Source of the DNA: Eubacterium limosum
GTDB taxonomy: Bacteria > Bacillota > Clostridia > Eubacteriales > Eubacteriaceae
Reading direction: 5' to 3'
Assembly (NCBI RefSeq): GCF_000807675.2
Contig: NZ_CP019962.1
Span: 1,798,001 to 1,862,000, forward strand
DNA: 64,000 nucleotides
Positions 50,741-58,721 of this stretch are shown here, in pieces (position 1 is the stretch's first letter; every line of letters begins with the position of its first letter). A program made the translations under genes and the position numbers. The notes beneath the pieces are model-generated. The model ran no database searches, was not told the origin of the DNA, and was given only the letters and a program-made list of their open reading frames with translations.

Positions 50741-51325
50741 ATGAACAAAGCAAGAGTATTAAAGGATATTCCCTTTGAACTCGACGTCGACGCCTTTTTC
50801 ACGCATATCCGCATGGAAAAGGAGTCGAAGCGTTCAAAGCGGATATTCGAGATCATCGAAACCGCCAGCCCCTACATAAGACCTGTGGCCATGTACAAAC
50901 GGGCTGAGATACAGATGGTGGACAGTGACGTGTTCACCATTGACGGCCTGGCCTTTAAGAGCAGGGAGATTGTGGAAATACTAAAGCGCGAAAGCTTTGT
51001 TTTTCCAAACATTGTGTCCTGCGGGCCAGAGATTGAAGCCTTCTGTGTTGACCGCAAAAAGGTACTGGAACAGTACATTACCATGGAGCTCTGCAATTTC
51101 AGCTGCGCCGTGGCACGAGAAGCTATGTTTAACGCCATCAGAGACGAGTTTAAAATGGAAGAGAGCACCGAGCTGTTTCCAGGCGAAAAGGGCTGGGACC
51201 TGCAGCAGGGAATCCAGATCTTTAAAATATTCTCAAAGGAAACCGAAGGGACAGGGCTCAGCATATCCGAGGCGGGCGTTCCAAAGCCCAGCCGCAGTGC
51301 CTACGGCCTGATCGTCGGCAGCTGA
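50741..51325 (+). CDS. Protein resembling the B12-dependent methionine synthase activation domain
   Basis: A 194-residue protein. The C-terminal part FPGEKGWDLQQGIQIFKIFS and LSISEAGVPKPSRSAYGLIVGS follows the pattern of the MetH activation (AdoMet-binding) domain, where SPG-x-W-x-LxQQ and P-x-x-S-x-S-x-x-x-G are conserved. Acetogens encode many stand-alone relatives linked to corrinoid methyltransferases. The N-terminal half (residues 1-110, MNKARVLKDIPFELDVDAFF) includes a helical part with CNFSCAVAREAMFN. There is no clear Shine-Dalgarno and it starts one base after proS, so translation is probably coupled. Assignment to the family is by motif pattern only. Confidence 0.6.
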   Translation: MNKARVLKDIPFELDVDAFFTHIRMEKESKRSKRIFEIIETASPYIRPVAMYKRAEIQMVDSDVFTIDGLAFKSREIVEILKRESFVFPNIVSCGPEIEAFCVDRKKVLEQYITMELCNFSCAVAREAMFNAIRDEFKMEESTELFPGEKGWDLQQGIQIFKIFSKETEGTGLSISEAGVPKPSRSAYGLIVGS

Positions 51326-51327
51326 CA

Positions 51328-52659
51328 ATGGCAGACAGACAACCCAGAAAGGGATGGTACAAGCTGGACAATGCGGGAACCCTTTATTCCTCCATTGCGT
51401 CCTCCAGGGTATCAACCGTGTTTCGGATGACACTGGGTCTCACAGAAGAAGTAGACCCCGAGGCCCTGCAAAAAGCTCTGGACAACGTGATGGTGCGCTT
51501 TCCGTACTTTAACGTCACGCTGCGCCGGGGCTTTTTCTGGTATTACTACGACCATTCCGAAAATCGCCCCCTGGTCGAGAAAGAATCACACTATCCCTGC
51601 AAAACCATCCGGCAGCGAAAGGGCGTGTTTCCATTCCGGATTCTGTACTATGGCCGTTATATCCATTTGGAAATGAGCCATTCCATCTGTGACGGCTACG
51701 GTGGTTTAGCTTTTTTAAAGCCGCTTGTATTAGAATATTTTAAAGTAAAGGACGGCATTGTCTGCAAGGAGCTGGGCGACATCATCGATATTAACAGCCC
51801 GGTCGACCCCGAGGAATACGAGGACGCCTTTAAAAAATATTATGAAAAACGGGTTCCGCCGCCGGAAAAGGGGGAGAAGGCCTACCATTTCCCCTTTGGC
51901 CTGCTGGATAAGGGGCAGTACCTGCTGCTGACCGGCATTGTACCAGTGAAAGAGGTGCTGGTACAGTCAAGGGCCCACAAATGCACCCTGACGCAGTTTA
52001 TCACAGCCCTTTACTTTGAGAGTATCCAGGAGTATATCCTGGGCCTCGAGAAAAAGAAACGCGCCCGGTCTGGCCATACCAAGGCCAATATTGCCATCAA
52101 TGTGCCGGTGGATCTGCGAGCCTTTTTTCCGTCCAAAACCCTGCGGAATTTTTTTATCAGCCTGAACCCGGCCATTGATATGCAGCTGGGGGTTTACAGC
52201 CTGGAAGAGATTATCGACCAGATCAAGGGGTATATGGGCCTGTATATCAACCAGAAAAACATCAACCGCTATGTTTCCAGAAACGTGCGGAACGAAGAGC
52301 TCATGGTGCTGCGCATGATCCCGCTGTGGGTAAAGCGCGTGATTATGCCCATTGTGTACAAGCGCTACGGCGAAAGAAGCTACACCAGCTCAGTCAGCAA
52401 CCTGGGAAGCATCTGGATGCCCGAGGAGGTCCGGGACAGGATTACCGGGTTCGAGATATTCCCGCCGCCCAGCGCCGGAAATAAGCTAAAAATTGTGATG
52501 GCCAGCTATGGCGATAAGCTGTATATCTCCTTTGGAAAGACCACTGGGGAAAAGGACATCGAGCGGATTTTTTTCAGAAAGCTGCGAAAGCTGGGAATCC
52601 CGGTACGAATCGAAGGAAACCAGATCAATTATTACGAAGTCGAAAAGGAGGATGCCTAA
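51328..52659 (+). CDS. Condensation/alcohol-acetyltransferase-type acyltransferase
   Basis: A 443-residue protein of the CoA-dependent acyltransferase superfamily. The catalytic HxxxDG is HSICDGYGGLAFL (about residues 114-120), and a second block INVPVDLRAFFPSKTLRNFF is typical of condensation and AATase-like domains. It may join an acyl-CoA to an alcohol or amine, but no carrier protein or synthetase is nearby. It starts two bases after the preceding gene and its stop overlaps the start of the next (TAATG), so it lies in a tight cluster from proS to the DUF2284 gene. Confidence 0.75.
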   Translation: MADRQPRKGWYKLDNAGTLYSSIASSRVSTVFRMTLGLTEEVDPEALQKALDNVMVRFPYFNVTLRRGFFWYYYDHSENRPLVEKESHYPCKTIRQRKGVFPFRILYYGRYIHLEMSHSICDGYGGLAFLKPLVLEYFKVKDGIVCKELGDIIDINSPVDPEEYEDAFKKYYEKRVPPPEKGEKAYHFPFGLLDKGQYLLLTGIVPVKEVLVQSRAHKCTLTQFITALYFESIQEYILGLEKKKRARSGHTKANIAINVPVDLRAFFPSKTLRNFFISLNPAIDMQLGVYSLEEIIDQIKGYMGLYINQKNINRYVSRNVRNEELMVLRMIPLWVKRVIMPIVYKRYGERSYTSSVSNLGSIWMPEEVRDRITGFEIFPPPSAGNKLKIVMASYGDKLYISFGKTTGEKDIERIFFRKLRKLGIPVRIEGNQINYYEVEKEDA

Positions 52660-53375
52660 TGGCCTATTGTCCAAAATGCGGTGTTGAGGTCGATAATAAC
52701 GTCAAAAACTGCCCGCTGTGCGATTTTCCAATACCCGATATCGGCGAGGAGCCAAAGGGCGAAAAGCGCTATCCCCTGGCGGTCAACACCTATCCGCAGG
52801 AACATCAGGAGAAGAAGAACCGGATTTTTTACGCCCTGGAAATTATTGTGGCGGCAGTATTTTTAATTAATATGGTGTTATACTGGTTTATCCCTTTTAA
52901 TCCGACCATTACTCAGATCATTATGATATCATCCGTTTCCCTGGCGCTGTATCTGATGTTTTGCTTTAATTATCTGCCAGCGCTGGTGAACCTTTTGGGC
53001 TGTTATTTTACCACGCTGCTCCTGGGTTCTATTATTTATGTGATTGTGGGCGGTTCGGGAGACTGGTTTGTAAATTACGCCATGCCAATCGTGACGATTC
53101 TTTTTATCGACATTCTCATTTTTGGTATCATCTATAAAAAGAACCGTCACCGAAATCAATTCATCTACGCGCCAGTGTTTTTGATTGCTTTCAGCGCTAC
53201 ACTGTGCCTGGGGATTGACGGTGTGATTTCCTATAACATTCTGGGGCACCTGCGCTTTACCTGGTCCCTGATCGTGGCGATCTCCGGCATCTGCATTATC
53301 GCCCTGCTCATGGGGATTTACCACGGCGTGCCCGACCGCACCAAGGCATACCTGAAGAAAAAACTGCATGTATAG
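52659..53375 (+). CDS. Zinc-ribbon membrane protein (DUF6320-like)
   Basis: A 238-residue protein with an N-terminal zinc ribbon (YCPKCGVEVDNNVKNCPLCDFP, two CxxC pairs) followed by about six membrane helices from residue 60 (YALEIIVAAVFLINMVLYWF and on). I link it to the DUF6320 family, which commonly neighbours the acyltransferase type found upstream. GGAGG is just before the ATG and overlaps the end of that gene, so the two products are likely partners at the membrane. Function unknown. Confidence 0.7.
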   Translation: MAYCPKCGVEVDNNVKNCPLCDFPIPDIGEEPKGEKRYPLAVNTYPQEHQEKKNRIFYALEIIVAAVFLINMVLYWFIPFNPTITQIIMISSVSLALYLMFCFNYLPALVNLLGCYFTTLLLGSIIYVIVGGSGDWFVNYAMPIVTILFIDILIFGIIYKKNRHRNQFIYAPVFLIAFSATLCLGIDGVISYNILGHLRFTWSLIVAISGICIIALLMGIYHGVPDRTKAYLKKKLHV

Positions 53376-53387
53376 AGGAGGCGGAAA

Positions 53388-53927
53388 GTGAAAAGACAAG
53401 AAAAAATCGAGGCGCGTCTCCTGGAAATGCCCCTTTACGACTATGCCTTTTTCCCGGTAAAGGATATTATTTTCACACAGGATGTACGCACCATCTGCGC
53501 CATGAACGACTGCGGCATGTACGGCAGGCGCTGGGTCTGCCCGCCGGTCATCGGCAGCATTGAGGACTGCATTGCCGAGTGCCAGGCCTATGAGCACGCC
53601 TTTCTCTTCTCGACCGTAACCGAGGTGGCAGATTCCTTTGACCTCAAGGCCTGCGTTGAAGCCAGAGGCGACCATGAGGCCATTACCTACGAGGTCGCCC
53701 AGATCTTCAGGCAGGAGACCGAAAACCCGCTCATTCTGTCAACAGGCTGCATTCCCTGTGAGCACTGCGCTTACCCAGACGCGCCCTGCCGCCACCCCGA
53801 AAGGGCCTTTAAAACCATTGAGAGCCACGGCATTATGATTATGCAGATGGCAGCCCAGCAGGGCCTGAATTACGACTGCGGACAGAACATCGTGACCTAC
53901 TTTTCACTGGTTTTGTACAATCTTTAG
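53388..53927 (+). CDS. DUF2284 cysteine-rich metal-binding protein
   Basis: A 179-residue protein with twelve cysteines, starting at GTG after GAGGAGGCGG. Clusters are CAMNDCGMYGRRWVCPP, CIAECQ and CIPCEHCAYPDAPCRHPE, which could hold iron-sulfur centres or zinc; the C-terminus is hydrophobic beta/alpha with YDCGQNIVTYFSLVLYNL. DUF2284 proteins are widespread in anaerobes and archaea and of unknown function. It ends the tight run that begins with proS. Confidence 0.8.
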   Translation: MKRQEKIEARLLEMPLYDYAFFPVKDIIFTQDVRTICAMNDCGMYGRRWVCPPVIGSIEDCIAECQAYEHAFLFSTVTEVADSFDLKACVEARGDHEAITYEVAQIFRQETENPLILSTGCIPCEHCAYPDAPCRHPERAFKTIESHGIMIMQMAAQQGLNYDCGQNIVTYFSLVLYNL

Positions 53928-53945
53928 CCAAGAGCGTTGAGCGGC

Positions 53946-53974
53946 TTGAGAAATGGGTAAAACCATTGTATAAT
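53946..53974 (+). promoter_or_regulatory. Promoter of the 54005 gene
   Basis: TTGAGA (53946-53951), 17-base spacer, TATAAT (53969-53974). Confidence 0.75.
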
Positions 53975-54004
53975 AGAAATAGTTCTAAACAAGGAGGAAT
54001 CGAT

Positions 54005-54538
54005 ATGCAGCCACAGGAAAAAGCAGTCTATCAGGACATACTGCAATGCATTTTTGCCAGATATCTGGAAGATTACTCGGAAAACACGTATTCAGAATTA
54101 TTAAAAAAATACACAGGCCTCTCAGTCATCGAAACCGGCGAAGCCAGAGAAGCCTCCTATGAGATGGTCCTTCAGCTTCTGAAGCGGAGAACCAGGCGTT
54201 ATACCGGCCTTGGGCGCATGGCTGAGGGCGACGCCCGGGAAGAAAACATCCTGTATCCCGCCGCCTTCGAGACCCAGGGCGCCGATCCAGAGCTCGCCCG
54301 TGAGACCGACTACGGCACAGCCTGGGACGGCTTTGACAATATGCTCCTGGAGCTGCCAGAGGAAAAGGAGGTCGAATGTAAAATGGCATTAAACAGCCTG
54401 GAAAGCATTATCCACGATCCCTCCATGACCAAACCGCAGAAGGAGCTGCTGTCAAGCATTCTGCTGGACTGGATCGCCCATGAGCCAGAGGATATCGGTA
54501 TCCTGTTTGTCCCCATACTGCTGCAAATTTATGAATAA
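54005..54538 (+). CDS. Hypothetical acidic protein
   Basis: A 177-residue soluble, acidic, mostly helical protein that I do not recognise (MQPQEKAVYQDILQCIFARY..., ending DIGILFVPILLQIYE). No metal or nucleotide motif is visible. I chose the ATG after AAGGAGG; an upstream ATG would add 13 residues over the leader. It has its own promoter and terminator, so it is a real single gene. Confidence 0.65.
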   Translation: MQPQEKAVYQDILQCIFARYLEDYSENTYSELLKKYTGLSVIETGEAREASYEMVLQLLKRRTRRYTGLGRMAEGDAREENILYPAAFETQGADPELARETDYGTAWDGFDNMLLELPEEKEVECKMALNSLESIIHDPSMTKPQKELLSSILLDWIAHEPEDIGILFVPILLQIYE

Positions 54539-54553
54539 TAGACAAAGCCCAAT

Positions 54554-54591
54554 CCGCCGTCCGGTTTAGACAGAACCGGCGGTGTTTTTTT
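54554..54591 (+). terminator. Terminator after the 54005 gene
   Basis: CCG-CCG-T-CCGGTT pairs with AACCGG-CGG around TAGACAG, followed by TTTTTTT. Confidence 0.85.
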
Positions 54592-54616
54592 GTACAAAAA
54601 ATTGCATTTTTTACGT

Positions 54617-54646
54617 ATATCTTTTCAGAGATAAAGGTGATATAAT
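54617..54646 (+). promoter_or_regulatory. Extended -10 promoter with an upstream ATATCTTTT element
   Basis: TG-A-TATAAT (TATAAT at 54641-54646) preceded by ATATCTTTT at 54617. The same elements at the same distance lie before the response regulator gene (58648-58677). The remaining leader to 54797 shows no other feature. Confidence 0.45.
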
Positions 54647-54797
54647 GGAGATAAATTAAATATCGGTTGCGCTATTGTTGATTTTAAACGTGTTCATTCA
54701 AATTTTCTTTCATTCTGATTTCAGATGTCCCATAAAAGCTGATAAAAGAAATGAAGAAAAGAGTTTTTAAAGCCTGAAAGGCAGAAAGGAAACCGAA

Positions 54798-55169
54798 ATG
54801 AAAGCCGATCTTGTCCGCATTGCGCTGATTCCGTATTTTGTCCTGCTGCTGGTTATCTGCAACTGGAATGTGAAGCTGTACTCAGCCGTAACACTGAACA
54901 GCTTTTACTTTCTGGAATATATTCTTTTTATTTTCTGCGGCCTGGCGATCGCACGCTTAATGGATGTTTCCCAGAGCACCTATCGTCAGAAAAGCGCCCG
55001 AATCATCATTATTGTCAATCTTGTTGTTCTGCTGGGATTCTTTCTGCTGGGATTCCTTCGGATTTTTGTTTTCTTTGACGTCCGCTATTTTTATCAGATT
55101 TCTTTTCTGCTCTTTGGTTACTATGTGTATTTGCTCGTTATAAGTCTGAGAAAGGGTGAGAATCCATGA
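54798..55169 (+). CDS. Small membrane protein, paralogue of the one at 55794
   Basis: A 123-residue protein with four predicted membrane helices (IALIPYFVLLLVICNWN, SFYFLEYILFIFCGLAIARL, IIIIVNLVVLLGFFLLGFL, YQISFLLFGYYVYLLVISL). The layout and the ending FLLFGYYVYLLVISLRKG resemble FLLIGYYLVLLMMSFKKG of the protein at 55794. AAAGGAA precedes the ATG. First gene of a long run of small membrane and lipoprotein genes; function unknown. Its stop overlaps the next start by 4 bases. Confidence 0.65.
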   Translation: MKADLVRIALIPYFVLLLVICNWNVKLYSAVTLNSFYFLEYILFIFCGLAIARLMDVSQSTYRQKSARIIIIVNLVVLLGFFLLGFLRIFVFFDVRYFYQISFLLFGYYVYLLVISLRKGENP

Positions 55170-55429
55170 AAAAGTATGTGCGAAACGGGATGATCATCTG
55201 CGCGCTGTCGCCGCTGATCGCCTATTATTTACATTTTATGGTTGGTACGGTGTCCAGCCGTATCTTTATGCCGCTGTCTTACATCTCAAACAACCCCGCC
55301 ATTGCCTATCTGGGATACAACGGTGGGGTGGAAATGGTACCAGCCTGGACCATCGCTGTCAATGTGACTGTGCTCATCTATCTGGCTTACCGGAGGGAGA
55401 CGGATAAAAAGAAGGGAGAGGAGCCATGA
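55166..55429 (+). CDS. Small membrane protein
   Basis: An 87-residue protein with two likely membrane helices (MIICALSPLIAYYLHFMVG and WTIAVNVTVLIYLAYRR) and a charged C-terminus (DKKKGEEP). It overlaps the previous gene (ATGA), which indicates coupled translation. No known family recognised. Confidence 0.6.
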   Translation: MKKYVRNGMIICALSPLIAYYLHFMVGTVSSRIFMPLSYISNNPAIAYLGYNGGVEMVPAWTIAVNVTVLIYLAYRRETDKKKGEEP

Positions 55430-55510
55430 GGGCAGTACAGGCTGTGTGCCTCCCCTGAGTAATGAAAAGCGGCCAATGTCATTTCTATTGTTAAAAAAGG
55501 AGGACATAAA

Positions 55511-55756
55511 ATGCAATATCAAAAATTATCATACCCTGCAAAAAATTACGCCAGTGAGCTGTTTGAAGAATACCGGAACCGTCTAAAAGAGAATATACCT
55601 GACGAAAAAGCGTCGGTTATCAACTTTAAACCGGATATGAACAGCACGCGCTATATCTGCGAGCTTCAAAAATTCTTTCATTTTCAGGTAAAGGAAAATC
55701 AGGTGATCATTAACCGGTTCTTTGTGGACCAGATGACATGCTTTTATAAGTGGTAA
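55511..55756 (+). CDS. Small soluble hypothetical protein
   Basis: An 81-residue charged protein (MQYQKLSYPAKNYASELFEE...) without membrane segments, preceded by AAGGAGG. Sequence reads as helix followed by strands (INFKPDMNSTRYICELQKFF). Unknown. It lies between membrane genes in the same direction, 81 bases after the previous stop and 37 before the next start. Confidence 0.6.
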   Translation: MQYQKLSYPAKNYASELFEEYRNRLKENIPDEKASVINFKPDMNSTRYICELQKFFHFQVKENQVIINRFFVDQMTCFYKW

Positions 55757-55793
55757 GGAAGTAAAGGAAAAGTTTCAGCCTGAGAGGAAAACA

Positions 55794-56195
55794 ATGAAAA
55801 ATAAGATATGTTTAGTCTATCTGGCGGTAGTTCCGTACCTTATTCTGGCGATGGTCACTGTACACTGGTATGAGTATTACAGGCCAAGCCCGTCCACGCT
55901 GGCATTTGAACCCTTTTTGTTTGTTTTCAAAATTTTGATGTACCCTGTCATCGGGGTTCTCCTGGCTCTCCTGCACATTATTCCCAAAAGTGTGTATGGT
56001 ACAAAATGGGCAAGAAGCATTATGGCTGTCAATTTTATGGTACCAATTGCATTTTGGGCCATCTATTACTCTGACTTTGGCGGACTGGGCGTGAGAATGC
56101 TGTTTTTTATCAAGGTACCGGTATTTACGACCTTATCCTTTCTATTAATAGGCTATTACCTAGTTTTGTTAATGATGAGTTTTAAAAAAGGATAG
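55794..56195 (+). CDS. Small membrane protein, paralogue of the one at 54798
   Basis: A 133-residue protein with four hydrophobic helices (YLAVVPYLILAMVTVHWY, PFLFVFKILMYPVIGVLLAL, SIMAVNFMVPIAFWAIYY, LSFLLIGYYLVLLMMSF). Similar layout and C-terminus to the protein at 54798 indicate a duplication. GAGAGG precedes the ATG. Unknown function. Confidence 0.65.
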   Translation: MKNKICLVYLAVVPYLILAMVTVHWYEYYRPSPSTLAFEPFLFVFKILMYPVIGVLLALLHIIPKSVYGTKWARSIMAVNFMVPIAFWAIYYSDFGGLGVRMLFFIKVPVFTTLSFLLIGYYLVLLMMSFKKG

Positions 56196-56199
56196 TGAA

Positions 56200-56376
56200 A
56201 TGAAAGGAAAAGTAATATTAATTATTTTTAGTTTGGCTGTTTTAACAGGCCTGTACTATGTTGTGGGAGATGATCTGTGGAGGAGTCTGACAGCCTCCTT
56301 TTTCTTCACAGCTATTTCCGTTTCAGTATGTGTACAGTTCATTGAGCTCATAAAAAAGTACGAAATTAAAAGATGA
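56200..56376 (+). CDS. Small two-helix membrane protein
   Basis: A 58-residue protein starting 4 bases after the previous stop (MKGKVILIIFSLAVLTGLYY...). It has two hydrophobic helices (VILIIFSLAVLTGLYYVV and ASFFFTAISVSVCVQFIEL) and a basic tail. AAAGGA lies shortly upstream. Too short for many gene finders, but spacing and composition fit the operon. Confidence 0.55.
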   Translation: MKGKVILIIFSLAVLTGLYYVVGDDLWRSLTASFFFTAISVSVCVQFIELIKKYEIKR

Positions 56377-56386
56377 GAGGTCAAAA

Positions 56387-56890
56387 GTGAAAAAGAAATT
56401 ATTGACAGTGCTCGCGCTGCTGGCAGTCTGCTGCTTAATGTTTTTGGGCTGCTCAGAAAAGGAAAAGGCGAGTGAGGAAATCCCTCTGTCCGAAAGGAGT
56501 ATTGAGGAGCAGGTTCAAAATGGCCGGAGCGACATATTTAAAGAATACGATAATATCAAGGCCTTTAGAGCCGTGTATCAAAATGATCTGAGAACCATGA
56601 ACGGGCTGGTAGATCCTCATAAATATGATATTGTTTTGAAAAATCTTGAGTATGAGTACCCACAGATTCAGGAGTCTTCAAAGGTAACGGCAACCTATAA
56701 AAAGATTGACAAGGATAAATATGTGCTGAAGTATTACGATTCATTTGAAGAATACGGCGAATTAAAAGAAAGCGACCTGGCAGCCCTGAACGAATCCGGC
56801 AAGGCGCAGGGGATCACCTACAAGTCCAAAATGGCAGAACTTGTGCCAGAGCAGGAAAATATCCGGGCCTATTATGAGAAGGTGGTCTGA
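56387..56890 (+). CDS. Lipoprotein, paralogue A
   Basis: A 167-residue lipoprotein starting at GTG after GAGAGG. The signal peptide KKKLLTVLALLAVCCLMFLGCSE ends in lipobox FLGC. The mature part begins with a charged stretch, then DIFKEYDNIKAFRAVYQND and MNGLVDPHKYDIVLKNLEYE, and ends LVPEQENIRAYYEKVV. The protein at 58059 has the same length and the same blocks (AIFKQYDNIKAFRSEYQKD, MNALVDPNKAEIVLSDISY, LVPEDNRVRAYFEKVT), so they are duplicates. Family not recognised; it acts outside the cell on the membrane surface. Confidence 0.75.
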   Translation: MKKKLLTVLALLAVCCLMFLGCSEKEKASEEIPLSERSIEEQVQNGRSDIFKEYDNIKAFRAVYQNDLRTMNGLVDPHKYDIVLKNLEYEYPQIQESSKVTATYKKIDKDKYVLKYYDSFEEYGELKESDLAALNESGKAQGITYKSKMAELVPEQENIRAYYEKVV

Positions 56891-56925
56891 AAAATTAGAA
56901 GGATTGAGGACAGGAGGTGCGCAAA

Positions 56926-57198
56926 ATGAGAGATACCGTTAAAAACAGTGTGAGCTGTGTGGTCTACAGTGTCATCATTGTAGTGGATATCGTGCTTAAC
57001 TATCAGCTTTTCCACTGGCTGAGCAAGCCTCTTTACAGAATTAATGAAAGACTTTTCGGCCCTACAGAACTGGGCCTTAAAGGCCAGCCGCCCTTTGTGG
57101 TCTTTTTCCAGTTCTTTATTCCCGTCATTCTGTTTTTTGTCATTGTGATGGCCGGATATTTTCTCTGTAAGAAAATTGAGGAAAAGAAAAACCGATAA
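56926..57198 (+). CDS. Small membrane protein
   Basis: A 90-residue protein starting at ATG nine bases after AGGAGG (a GTG nine bases upstream overlaps that site). Two helices: VSCVVYSVIIVVDIVLNYQL and FVVFFQFFIPVILFFVIVMA, with a basic tail (KKIEEKKNR). Unknown function; lies between the lipoprotein and a larger membrane protein. Confidence 0.6.
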   Translation: MRDTVKNSVSCVVYSVIIVVDIVLNYQLFHWLSKPLYRINERLFGPTELGLKGQPPFVVFFQFFIPVILFFVIVMAGYFLCKKIEEKKNR

Positions 57199-57253
57199 AA
57201 ATGACCTTTATCTTTAAAAAAAGAGCGTTTGCAGAATACGAGGAGGAAAGTCC

Positions 57254-57775
57254 ATGAAAGTGAAAGCATATTTAAACAGACTGTTGCGGGAAGAATCCAG
57301 TAGTATGTGGGGTGTCCGCCTTATAATCAAAATCATTTTGGTGCTTCTGGTTCTGACAGTATACGCACTTCTGAACACACTGGTACTCGAAAGCATATCC
57401 GATAGGGCCTATGCTCTGATCAATCCTGAATTAGAAAACAATATGGTGCTTTATCATTATGTTTTTTCCCCGGCGGTTATCCTGGCACTGGTGCTCTCAA
57501 TGGTATGGATCAGTAAGGACTTTAAACTGAAAAGAAGAAGCAAGGTAAAAAAGGACAGCATTGTTATCGGGCTAATTCTGTTTGCGTTATATATGATTCT
57601 TTATCTCCCATACATTTTTTATAGTTTTCAATCCTCAGCGTTTTTTGTCAGAATGGTACTTTTCTTTCTGTCCAAAGGAGCGAATCGGGCATTTTTACAG
57701 GTGCTGTTACTGCTGTCGGGGTACTTTATCATAAATGGGGTTGTTAGGGCTCCAGTTGTGGGAGATAAAAATTGA
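57254..57775 (+). CDS. Membrane protein
   Basis: A 173-residue protein with four or five helices (LIIKIILVLLVLTVYALLNTLV, VFSPAVILALVLSMVWI, SIVIGLILFALYMILYLPYIF, ANRAFLQVLLLLSGYFIING). GAGGAGG precedes the ATG. I compared it with AgrB because an AgrD-like peptide lies downstream, but the catalytic His and Cys of AgrB are absent. Unknown function. Confidence 0.6.
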   Translation: MKVKAYLNRLLREESSSMWGVRLIIKIILVLLVLTVYALLNTLVLESISDRAYALINPELENNMVLYHYVFSPAVILALVLSMVWISKDFKLKRRSKVKKDSIVIGLILFALYMILYLPYIFYSFQSSAFFVRMVLFFLSKGANRAFLQVLLLLSGYFIINGVVRAPVVGDKN

Positions 57776-57904
57776 TTGAGCGAAAAGCAGTGGGAAACCG
57801 TTGTTTTGAGTAAAGAAAAATCAGTAGTGGACATCTCAGACGGTTCTTTATTGCTAAAAGAGAAAAACGACAAGATAATCATATTTTGTGATTATACCAG
57901 TTAA
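57776..57904 (+). CDS. Possible small protein, coupled to the preceding gene
   Basis: A 42-codon reading frame opening with TTG directly at the preceding TGA (SEKQWETVVLSKEKSVVDIS...). GGAG lies 11 bases upstream. The composition is protein-like and hydrophilic, yet the start codon is weak and there is no family to support it; it may be the remnant of a longer gene. Confidence 0.35.
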   Translation: MSEKQWETVVLSKEKSVVDISDGSLLLKEKNDKIIIFCDYTS

Positions 57905-58058
57905 ATTTGCGAGATAGCCGAAAGATCTTTTATGGCAGGCTTAACATGCTATATTTGTTTTTAACAAGATTAAAGGTAGATATCTAGCGCTAAAAAGGTA
58001 CCATTTGCTTTGAATGTGATTTTTTTAAGGGATAAAACCCCACGAGAAAGGAGAAAAA

Positions 58059-58562
58059 ATGAAAAAGAAATTGTTTGTAATGATGCTGGCATTGCTGGTT
58101 TTCTCTTTGCCATTGTCAGGATGCACGCCAGATAAAGAAGACGTACAGAAAGAAAACAAAGCGGAAAAAACCATGGAAGAACAAGTAGAGAACAATCAGA
58201 ACGCGATTTTTAAACAGTACGACAACATCAAGGCATTCCGGTCGGAATACCAAAAGGATCTGGAGACAATGAACGCGCTTGTGGACCCGAATAAAGCGGA
58301 AATCGTTCTGAGCGATATCAGCTATACAGCAGGCGCGCCCAGCTCCGATTCAAAAGTCGATGCCACCTACAGGCGAATTAATAAGGAGACCTATGTTCTA
58401 AAATACTATGAATCCTGGGATGTGTATAATGAACAGGTAAAAAACGATTTGTCAGCACTCAATGAATCGGTTAAGGACCAGGGAATCGAATACCGTATAG
58501 ACCGCGCGGAGCTGGTGCCAGAGGATAACAGAGTGCGGGCTTATTTTGAGAAAGTGACATAA
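58059..58562 (+). CDS. Lipoprotein, paralogue B
   Basis: A 167-residue lipoprotein with signal peptide KKKLFVMMLALLVFSLPLSGCTP (lipobox LSGC), preceded by AAAGGAG. The mature domain matches the protein at 56387 over its whole length: DNIKAFRSEYQKDLETMNAL, YRRINKETYVLKYYESWDVYNE and a LVPEDNRVRAYFEKVT end. It is the last gene before a strong terminator and the signalling genes. A role as an immunity or sensor lipoprotein is possible but not shown. Confidence 0.75.
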   Translation: MKKKLFVMMLALLVFSLPLSGCTPDKEDVQKENKAEKTMEEQVENNQNAIFKQYDNIKAFRSEYQKDLETMNALVDPNKAEIVLSDISYTAGAPSSDSKVDATYRRINKETYVLKYYESWDVYNEQVKNDLSALNESVKDQGIEYRIDRAELVPEDNRVRAYFEKVT

Positions 58563-58595
58563 ACGCTTTTATAAACAACGGGTAAATTATAGAAA

Positions 58596-58626
58596 AGACA
58601 GAAAGTACGGGCTTTCTGTCTTTTTT
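58596..58626 (+). terminator. Terminator after lipoprotein B
   Basis: AGACAGAAAG and CTTTCTGTC pair around TACGGG, followed by TTTTTT. Confidence 0.9.
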
Positions 58627-58647
58627 ATATGTCTAAAAAATATATAG

Positions 58648-58677
58648 ATATCTTTTATAAGTTGAAAATGTTATAAT
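58648..58677 (+). promoter_or_regulatory. Extended -10 promoter of the response regulator operon
   Basis: TG-T-TATAAT (TATAAT 58672-58677) with ATATCTTTT at 58648; about 22 of 30 positions agree with 54617-54646. Confidence 0.5.
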
Positions 58678-58721
58678 AAAATAAAGCGTAAATCAATGGA
58701 TGGAGAGAGGAGGTCTTGAAA

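Noticed and set aside
57254-57775. AgrB candidate for the AgrD-like peptide
   Set aside because: Helix number is roughly right but the catalytic His and Cys motifs of AgrB are absent.
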